A stretch of DNA of 64,000 bases, from NCBI GenBank assembly GCA_039805905.1, contig JBDIVM010000014.1, positions 45,912 through 109,911 of the forward strand, given 5' to 3'. The first letter of the stretch is position 1. The number at the start of each line of letters is the position of its first letter. A program made the position numbers and the translations under genes. This document shows, one piece after another, positions 58,328-64,000 of this stretch. Origin of the DNA: Thermohalobaculum sp039805905 (lineage in GTDB: Bacteria; Pseudomonadota; Alphaproteobacteria; Rhodobacterales; Rhodobacteraceae). The notes beneath the pieces were generated by a model. That model saw nothing but the letters and a program-made list of their open reading frames with translations, was not told where the DNA came from and ran no database searches.

Positions 58328-59365
58328 TCATCGGAAGAGCCGCGCCACGACCGGTGCGCCCAGGATCACGACGATGAGGCGCACCAGGTGGTGGGTCACC
58401 ACATAGGCGAGGTCGGCCCCGGCGACGATGGCGAGGATCGCCATCTCCGACTGGCCGCCGGGGGCGAAGGCAAGGAAGGCCTCCATCGGCGGGGCCGCGC
58501 CGATCGCGATCACGATCTCGGCGAAGACGAGCGAGATCCCGGCCAGCAGCACGCAGTAGCCGATGCCGGAAAGCACGTCGCGGCGGAGCTCGCGCATGGT
58601 GACGCCGACATAGGCCGCTCCGGCGCCGAGGCCGAGGATGAACTGCGCCGCCAGCAGCGCCTCGCCGGGCGGGCGGTGGCCCAGGACGCCCGCGAGCGAG
58701 ACGGCCGCGGTCGCGACCAGCGGCCCGATGATCGGGGCGCCGAACAGGCCGATGCGGCGCGCAACCCACCACCCGGCCGTGCCGGCCGCGGCCATGATCG
58801 CCATCTCGACGACCGGGATGTCGGCCGCCGAGGCGCCGGGCGAGCCGACCAGCGGCGCGCCCCAGACCGCCTGCAGCAGGAAGGGCGCGCTGGTCACGAT
58901 CACCAGCACCCGGGTCGCGTGGATCAGCGACAGGCTGCGCAGGTTGCCCCCCGCCTCCTCGCCGAAGACCAGCATGTCCTGCAGCCCCCCCGGCATGGCG
59001 CCGTAATAGCTGGTGGGGTGGTCGAAGCCGCAGACCTTGCGGAACCAGGGGTAGCCGATCAGCCCGATCACCAGGATGAAGGGCGGCACCAGCAACACCG
59101 AATAGATGAACTGCGGCATCCGCTGCATGAGATCGGGCGTGATGGCGGTTCCCACGGCCACGCCGAGCACGATCCGCATGGCGGTGGCGAGCCAGCCGAG
59201 CCCCTCGAGGTTTGCCCCCGCCAGCGCCGCGAACAGGCAGCCGAACATCGGCCCCAGCATGAAGGGCAGTGGCAGGTCGAAGGCATGGAACAGCGCCGCG
59301 CCCGCCGCGGAGGCTGCGAGCGCGGAAAGGCGGGCCGGGGTCAGGATCGCTTTCACGGTCTGCAT
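58328..59365 (-). CDS. AbrB-family membrane protein (ammonia monooxygenase-like, PF05145)
   Basis: A 345-residue polytopic inner-membrane protein with about ten hydrophobic helices in two internal repeats. Early sequence is L-P-F-M-L-G-P-M-F-G-C and G-T-A-I-T-P; later V-V-M-A-T-like helices lie around VVEMAIMAAAGTAGWWVARR. S-Y-Y-G-A-M-P-G-G-L-Q-D-M is the strongly conserved loop. The family is often misnamed as an AbrB regulator but consists of permease-like proteins, some possibly tricarboxylate- or organic-acid-related. Divergent from nothing close; about 187 bases separate it from the HTH gene. Confidence 0.85.
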   Translation of the reverse strand: MQTVKAILTPARLSALAASAAGAALFHAFDLPLPFMLGPMFGCLFAALAGANLEGLGWLATAMRIVLGVAVGTAITPDLMQRMPQFIYSVLLVPPFILVIGLIGYPWFRKVCGFDHPTSYYGAMPGGLQDMLVFGEEAGGNLRSLSLIHATRVLVIVTSAPFLLQAVWGAPLVGSPGASAADIPVVEMAIMAAAGTAGWWVARRIGLFGAPIIGPLVATAAVSLAGVLGHRPPGEALLAAQFILGLGAGAAYVGVTMRELRRDVLSGIGYCVLLAGISLVFAEIVIAIGAAPPMEAFLAFAPGGQSEMAILAIVAGADLAYVVTHHLVRLIVVILGAPVVARLFR

Positions 59366-59558
59366 GCAGCCGCATGCCTAGCCGCCAACCGGGCGCGGAT
59401 CAACGGCGGCGATCGTCGGCCGGCTGCGGCACCTCGCCGTCGCCCCGGCGATGCGTCCGCGGTGTGTAACACCGTGTGCAGCGGATCAGGTCGCTGTTTT
59501 CAAGCAGTTTTCTGGATGTGTCCCAAATCGGGACGAGGTTGCGGCAGGACCGCTCTCC

Positions 59559-61340
59559 TCAAACGGTCGCGAAGGCGAAATCGGACTGGTCGATGCCGCC
59601 CGCGGCGCCGATGACGATGATCCGGTCGGCGGCGCCGTAGTCTACGGTCGCGTTCCCGCCGCCGTCGTCGCCGATGGCGAGATCGCCGAAGCCGAGCGCG
59701 CTCGCCGAGAAATCGATCAGCTCGGCGCCGTTGTCGAAGTCGTGGATGGTGTCGATGCCGTCGCCGAGGGCAAAGACGAAGCTGTCGAGCCCGGCCCCGC
59801 CCCGGAGGTCGTCGTCGCCATCATCGCCTTCGACGATCTCGTTGCCGGCATCGCCATAGAGGCAGTCGGCACCGGCGCCGCCTCTGATGACGTCATCATC
59901 ATGCTGGCCCGCGACAAAATCATTGCCTGCACCGCCGGTCAGATTATCCATGCCCGCGCCGCCGAACATCTGGTCCGCGCCATCGCCGCCGTCGAGCACG
60001 TCGTCGCCCGCCTCGCCGGCGATGAAGTCGTCGCCGGCATTTCCGGCGAGCAGGTTCGCGCCCGCGTCGCCGAAGAGGCCGTCGTTGAAGCCCGAGCCGC
60101 GGACCGCCTCGATGCTGATCAGCGTATCGCCCTCCGCATGGCCGCCGCTGCCGGTCCCGGCGGCGAGCGACACGGTGACCGCGCCGGGCGAGGTGCTGTA
60201 GCTGACCTGGTCGATGCCGCCGAGGCCGTCATAGGTGTCGGCGCCGCCGCTGCCGAGCACCGCATCGTTCGACGCGGTGAGCGCCGGCGTCTCGGCGGTG
60301 TCGTCGCCCGCCGTCAGCTTGATCTGCTGCCCTTCCGGCACGACGATCGCATCCCCGTGGATCTCGGCGCCGACGATGAACCATTCCGCAATCTCCACGG
60401 GCCTCAGCGTCGCCGGGTCGGGGAACGGGGAATCGAACGGGCCGAACACCGCCTGGACCTGCCGCTGCGCCGGGTTGCCGGGATCGAGGAAGTCCCACGA
60501 GGCGACCTGCTGCCCGTTGACCTCGGGCAGGAAGGTGACCGTCTCGACATTGCCGCCGCTGTAATCCCAGAGCTCCCGCGGCTCGCCGTTGTTGTCGACC
60601 GTGATGGTGCCGAGCCGCTGGAGGTCCTCGAAGACCTCGCCCTCGAACTCGAAGGTCTGCACACGGAATATCTCGTCCGCCGGGTCCGGGTTCACCAGCA
60701 CCAGGTCGATCGCGCCCCAGTTGAAGTTCGGGCCGAGGCCAAGGTCGTCGAGGCTGAACGAGGTGAAGCTCTCGTTGGTCAGCCCGTCGATCCGGATGGC
60801 CAGGATGCCGAGATTCGCCGGCAGGTTCGCCTCGACCGTCGCGCCCTCGACGCCCTGGTCGTAGCTGACATAGACTTGGTCGGCGCCCGCCCCGCCCCAG
60901 ATGATGTCGGGGCCGCTCGGCTGCGCCGCGCCGATGTCGTCGACCCGGAAGATGTCCTGGACCTCGCCCTCGCCGCCGGCAAACCTGAACTGGCCGCTGC
61001 TGCCCTTGATGTCGTCGGCGCCGGCACTGCCGATGACATTCTCGAAGTTCAGGACCTCGATCTCCTTGCCCTCGAGGAGCAGCCGTCCGGCCTCGCCCGC
61101 GCCCTTGAGCTCGATCAGGGGACCCGCCGCCGGCGTTGCGCCGGAGCCGCCGGGCGCGGGCGACAGATCGAGCGTGTCGGACTGCCCCTCGGGCTCCTCG
61201 CCCGCGTCGATCGACCTGAGCGCGGTGCCGGCGACCGCTTCCGGGCGCAGCGTCACCCGGTCCGCGAAAGCCGTGGTGACGAGATGCTCGAAATTCACCG
61301 CCTGATCGGTCCAGGCGCCCGCCGCCGAGGTGCCGGTCAC
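59559..61340 (-). pseudogene. 3' part of a broken RTX calcium-binding protein gene
   Basis: A 593-codon frame opening at GTG 61340, encoding the C-terminal two thirds of an RTX-type secreted protein. From about residue 430 there is a run of nonapeptide repeats (G-N-A-G-D-D-F-I-A, G-E-A-G-D-D-V-L-D, G-G-D-G-A-D-Q-M-F, G-G-A-G-N-D-F-V-A, G-G-A-G-A-D-C-L-Y). These bind Ca2+ and precede a C-terminal type I secretion signal ending Q-S-D-F-A-F-A-T-V. The residues just upstream in this frame read E-G-G-Q-G-P-Q-K-T-I-V-T-G-T-S-A-A-G-A-W-T-D. They join the 61343-61774 reading after one frameshift near 61375, so this is unlikely to be a separate gene. Confidence 0.8.
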
Positions 61341-61342
61341 GA

Positions 61343-61774
61343 TCGTCTTTTGCGGTCCCTGCCCGCCCTCGGCGGGGTCTCGACGACCACCACGCCGGCC
61401 GTGACGTCTTCCTCGTTCAGCTTCTCGTAGCTGAGCGTGTCGCCGCCGTCCGGCGCGTTGTCGCCGCCGTCGAGCGTATCGGACCCGAAGAAGCCATAGA
61501 CCGTATCGTCGTCGGCACCCACCGAGATGATGTCGTCGCCGATGCCCGCCCGGACCGTGTTCTTGTCGGCCGATGTCTCGCTGACGCGGAAGCCGATATA
61601 CTCCGGATCGAGGTTGGCCTCGATCTTCAGGTTGGAGAACTGTGGGAGTGAATTCTCCGAACCGGGAATGAGATTGGCGGAATCATACAGATCGAAGATA
61701 TCGAGACCTGTTCCAGCAGAAATCTGAATTTTATCAAACAGGAATCTAATCGCTGTGTTGCTGTTTTGAAAAAC
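61343..61774 (-). pseudogene. Middle part of the RTX gene, with no start codon of its own
   Basis: This stretch is in the same frame as the 61775-62242 gene beyond its TAA stop. It reads F-D-K-I-Q-I-S-A-G-T-G-L-D-I-F-D-L-Y-D, later I-G-D-D-I-I-S-V-G-A-D-D-D-T-V-Y-G-F and V-T-A-G-V-V-V-V-E, then runs out of frame. There is no ATG or usable start at its beginning, and only a GTG at 61522 inside. It ends at a TGA near 61339. One extra G in GAGACCCC (GAGGACCCC) would join it to the 61340 frame as E-D-P-A-E-G-G-Q. Confidence 0.7.
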
Positions 61775-62242
61775 TTAAATATCATTCAAATAATTTAAAT
61801 ATTGTGAATTCAAAAAGTCGGAAATTGATGCCATATCTTGGTAGATAAAACTCTCCACTGCTTGCTCGATTCCATTAAATACAGTGGCGGTTTCGAGTAT
61901 AAATGCACTTGTCAGCAGGAACGGGAATTCATCGCTCTCCACCCCTTGCGAAATAAATAGATTCCCTGGCATAGTATTCATAATTTGAAACTCTTGCTTG
62001 AAAAATTTTGAAGCATCTATAGGGATTTCATCGAAAGTAGAGAAGGTGAAGCGCAACTGAACATCTTCGAATAAACCGGAAGCAGCCGCAAGAAATTTTT
62101 CATTAACCCGATCCCATGCATGAGCGTCCAGTACGTTCACTATATTATTGTTGTCATCAAGCAGCAGGACTGCGAGGTGGCCGACGCTGCTCGGATCACC
62201 TGCGAGAATTGGCCCTCGCCCAGCAACCAGCCGGTACGCCAT
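61775..62242 (-). pseudogene. 5' part of the RTX gene, AT-rich, ending in an in-frame TAA
   Basis: A 155-codon frame, MAYRLVAGRGPILAGDPSSVGHLAVLLLDDNNN to Y-L-N-Y-L-N-D-I followed by TAA (61777-61775). Its sequence is strikingly AT-rich compared with the rest of the window and uses many AAT, ATT and TTT codons. Immediately after the TAA the same frame continues as V-F-Q-N-S-N-T-A-I-R-F-L-F-D. Alone it could be a short secreted or surface protein of unknown function. I read it as the N-terminal part of the RTX gene, which would run 62242 to 59559. Start: ATG with a GGAG-like sequence in front. Confidence 0.65.
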
Positions 62243-62311
62243 TTTTCTGACCTCCTTTACGTAACTTCACTGCAGCTCGGCAACAGTTATTCAGCAGCAA
62301 TGGCCTTCCTG

Positions 62312-63013
62312 TTACTTCACTTCCGCGGATTCGATGAGCGCCCGATCCTGTCGCGAAAGCTCGTTGGCGACCGCCTTCTCGCGTCCCCCAATTTCCAGTA
62401 CGAACTCGGTAAACGTTTCGATTTTTGGCCAGGCCTCGACGCACTGCGGGTACCTCTCAACGTCCTTCGGAAATGCTCCCGATGCCCTGAAGCAGATCGG
62501 ATCAATGCCTTTGAGAAGCGGACAATGCTCCGCGAACTCTGCCGCATATTTCCCGGACGCGTATTCGAGGAAGGACATCGACTCGGAAACGAAAACTCCG
62601 CCGGATTCGAGCCCCTCGATCATTTCCGCCATCGAACTTCCGGGAGAGCAGCCGAAATAGCCCCGATAGACCTCCCGCGGTCTGGCCAAATCGGCATCCT
62701 CGATGATTCCGCATGCTGCTTTGAACACCAGCTGCGGGGCCTCCATGTGTATGGCGAAGAGTGCCTGCATTGGGCCGCCGGGAAACAGGGCCTCGCCCGC
62801 GTCGGGCGGTGGCGCCTTCGAGTAGGGCAGTCCCTCGGCGTTCCAGTAGCAGACCTTGTTGTCGGCCGGCGCCTCGGCGGGCATCGCCATTACCGCGCCG
62901 GCGAGGACGGCGCCCAGGGTGAGGTTCCGCCAGCGCCCGGTTTCCCGCGCCACCGCAACCGCCGCCAGCCCGGCCTGAAACAGCGTTCCCGTCGTCACGC
63001 GCGAGCTGCCCAA
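62312..63013 (-). CDS. Secreted hypothetical protein, Cys-containing
   Basis: A protein of about 233 residues without a recognised family. Near the N-terminus comes R-W-R-N-L-T-L-G-A-V-L-A-G-A-V-M-A-M-P-A-E-A, a likely signal peptide cleaved before PADNKVCYWNAEG. Six cysteines (N-K-V-C-Y-W, K-A-A-C-G-I, Y-F-G-C-S-P, E-H-C-P-L, P-I-C-F-R, P-Q-C-V-E) suggest disulfides in the periplasm. I prefer the TTG start at 63013 because GGGGAGGGG lies seven bases upstream. The next start at 63085 is also TTG and lacks such a site, and GTG starts at 62998 or 62953 remain possible. It lies 69 bases upstream of the broken RTX gene on the same strand. Confidence 0.6.
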   Translation of the reverse strand: MGSSRVTTGTLFQAGLAAVAVARETGRWRNLTLGAVLAGAVMAMPAEAPADNKVCYWNAEGLPYSKAPPPDAGEALFPGGPMQALFAIHMEAPQLVFKAACGIIEDADLARPREVYRGYFGCSPGSSMAEMIEGLESGGVFVSESMSFLEYASGKYAAEFAEHCPLLKGIDPICFRASGAFPKDVERYPQCVEAWPKIETFTEFVLEIGGREKAVANELSRQDRALIESAEVK

Positions 63014-63481
63014 TGTCTTCCCCTCCCCACCGATTGCAGCCACCAGCAGACCTGTCAGCCGCCGGGCCGGATTCTCGCCCCGCAAGTACGATAGGCAATC
63101 AACACCGGAATCGCCCCCGGATCATTTCCAGAATCAAGAACTCGTGAAGGCTGCCCGTAACGAACACCAATGATGACAGCGCGAGCACACCTGCTTCCAG
63201 CCGCAGTCCGCCGATCCCGCGCGCGCTTCGCCGGGAATGCCTCCGGTTTCCGCCCCTGCCTCCGGGATATGCTTCCGCCTCGCCAGCGGCCCCCCAAGAA
63301 AAAAGGGGCTTGCGCCCCCTAGGTCCCGTGTTCAGACCGTCTCGTTTTCTGTTTTTCCTGCCCGATCGGTTCTGTCGCCTGCGGCCTGATTCCGTTGTTC
63401 CGTTGCATCCCTGCGCGGAGGCGGCGTCCTCGCCGGCCGCCGCCTCCGGCCCCCCGCCCGTGTCTCAGCTACAGCACACCC
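63014..63481. other. Interval without a gene, containing the nrdJ terminator
   Basis: Apart from the terminator at 63299-63318, I see no coding frame with convincing composition in these 468 bases. A frame at 63055-63297 has arginine-rich shadow composition only. Confidence 0.55.
63299..63319 (-). terminator. Rho-independent terminator downstream of nrdJ
   Basis: On the minus strand the sequence GGGGGC-GCAA-GCCCC is followed immediately by TTTTTTCTT. A 5-bp GC stem with a stable GNRA-type GCAA loop and a T6 tract makes this the clearest intrinsic terminator in the window. It lies about 165 bases beyond the nrdJ stop. Confidence 0.85.
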
Positions 63482-64000
63482 TCAGCTGCACCCACTGGTC
63501 GCCCCGCAGGTGTTGCACTTCATGCAGGTGCCGTTGCGCACCAGGGTGAAGTTGCCGCACTCGCCGCAGGGGTCGCCCTCAAATCCCTTCATCCGCGCCT
63601 CGGCGACCCGGCCCATGACCGCGCTCGCCACCGTGCCGACCGCGGTGGCCGTCGCAGTCGCCGTCGCAGTCGCCGTCGCAGTCGGGGCGCCGACCGTCTC
63701 GAGCGCCATGCTCGCCACCGCCGCCCCGGACCGGCCGGCATAGCCGCCGTTCAGCACCACGAGCTCGCTCGGCAGGCGCTTCCTGAGATAGCCGGTCGAT
63801 GAGAACTGCTTGATCATGGCGATCGCCGGGTCGGCCATCTCCTGCCTGGCCGGTCGGAGGTTCGATCTGCCCTCGGCCTCGCCGCCGCCCAGCGCGTCGA
63901 AATGGGTACCCTCGGGCTCGACATGGGCGAGGTCGCTGCGGTCGAGATAGGAGATCGCCAGCTCGCGGAAGATGTAGTCGAGCACCGAGGTGGCGTTCTT
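63482..64000 (-). CDS. nrdJ: Adenosylcobalamin-dependent (class II) ribonucleotide reductase, C-terminal part only
   Basis: The last 172 or so codons of NrdJ, which reduces ribonucleotides using vitamin B12; the gene runs off the right edge. The sequence starts in T-S-V-L-D-Y-I-F-R-E-L-A-I-S-Y-L-D-R-S-D-L-A-H. It ends with the zinc-binding tail G-D-P-C-G-E-C-G-N-F-T-L-V-R-N-G-T-C-M-K-C-N-T-C-G-A-T-S-G-C-S, which delivers reducing equivalents through Cys pairs. Between them lies a run of alternating Thr and Ala (about 12 residues), encoded by three exact 12-base repeats, in a linker usually poorly conserved. The start lies outside the window. Confidence 0.95.
   Translation of the reverse strand, partial: KNATSVLDYIFRELAISYLDRSDLAHVEPEGTHFDALGGGEAEGRSNLRPARQEMADPAIAMIKQFSSTGYLRKRLPSELVVLNGGYAGRSGAAVASMALETVGAPTATATATATATATAVGTVASAVMGRVAEARMKGFEGDPCGECGNFTLVRNGTCMKCNTCGATSGCS
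63648..63683. repeat. Three perfect tandem copies of a 12-bp unit inside nrdJ
   Basis: The unit GCCGTCGCAGTC repeats exactly at 63648-63659, 63660-63671 and 63672-63683. On the minus strand it encodes repeats of Thr-Ala-Thr-Ala. Because 12 is divisible by three, copy-number changes keep the frame, so linker length could vary between strains. Confidence 0.9.

Noticed and set aside
1..64000. CRISPR array, prophage or complete insertion sequence
   Set aside because: No regularly spaced direct repeats, phage structural genes or paired terminal repeats with an intact transposase were seen.

Overview
The window is GC-rich (roughly 70 % by eye), densely packed bacterial chromosome. Gene content and order point to an alphaproteobacterium of the Rhodobacterales type. 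The pointers are sdhC-sdhD-sdhA-x-sdhB next to zapE, the block ffh - acetyltransferases - chorismate mutase - rpsP - rimM - trmD - rplS, a class I lysyl-tRNA synthetase, a MarR/OmpR pair matching petP-petR of Rhodobacter capsulatus, and an adenosylcobalamin-dependent ribonucleotide reductase. The taxonomic placement is inference. I saw no rRNA or tRNA gene, CRISPR array, complete insertion sequence or prophage.

Layout. 1-2.7 kb: EamA exporter (cut by the window edge), class I amidotransferase, sulfotransferase-like protein and NUDIX hydrolase, all leftward. 2.9-7.4 kb: argD-argF rightward, facing a polar amino-acid ABC importer (binding protein and two permeases, no ATPase gene). 7.5-16.3 kb: a small barrel protein; the succinate dehydrogenase operon with a zinc-ribbon methyltransferase gene between sdhA and sdhB; a 941-residue methyltransferase-CreD fusion; and zapE. 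16.5-20.4 kb: two MFS transporters, a small membrane protein and a tandem universal stress protein. 20.6-26.3 kb: one tightly overlapping translation operon from ffh to rplS, including a 54-codon gene, closed by a hairpin.

26.4-44.4 kb is accessory and partly decayed. It holds an O-acyltransferase split by an in-frame amber codon, an IS5-type transposase remnant, an acyltransferase behind a terminator-like leader, a DUF1127 gene and a truncated globin that has lost its stop. It also holds an apparent leftward operon (OsmC protein, small protein, two flavoprotein oxygenases, and a 1550-residue BTAD / alpha-beta hydrolase / dead cyclase / ATPase / TPR regulator) with a divergent MaoC gene. Next come the wreck of a class III cyclase gene beside an IS21-type fragment, an intact cyclase-TolB-TPR gene, and about 1.1 kb without a gene. 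This is where I would look for an undescribed system.

44.4-59.4 kb returns to ordinary chromosome: a secreted repeat protein, a DNA alkyl-repair methyltransferase, lysS, a TerB-like protein, a glutathione transferase, then the leftward series deacetylase - xseB - dxs - tlyA - RNA methyltransferase, petP-petR, ilvE, an HTH protein and an AbrB-family membrane protein. 59.5-62.3 kb is an RTX-type calcium-binding protein gene broken by a nonsense codon and a frameshift; its 5' end is strikingly AT-rich. The window ends with a secreted hypothetical protein and the 3' end of nrdJ with a clear rho-independent terminator.
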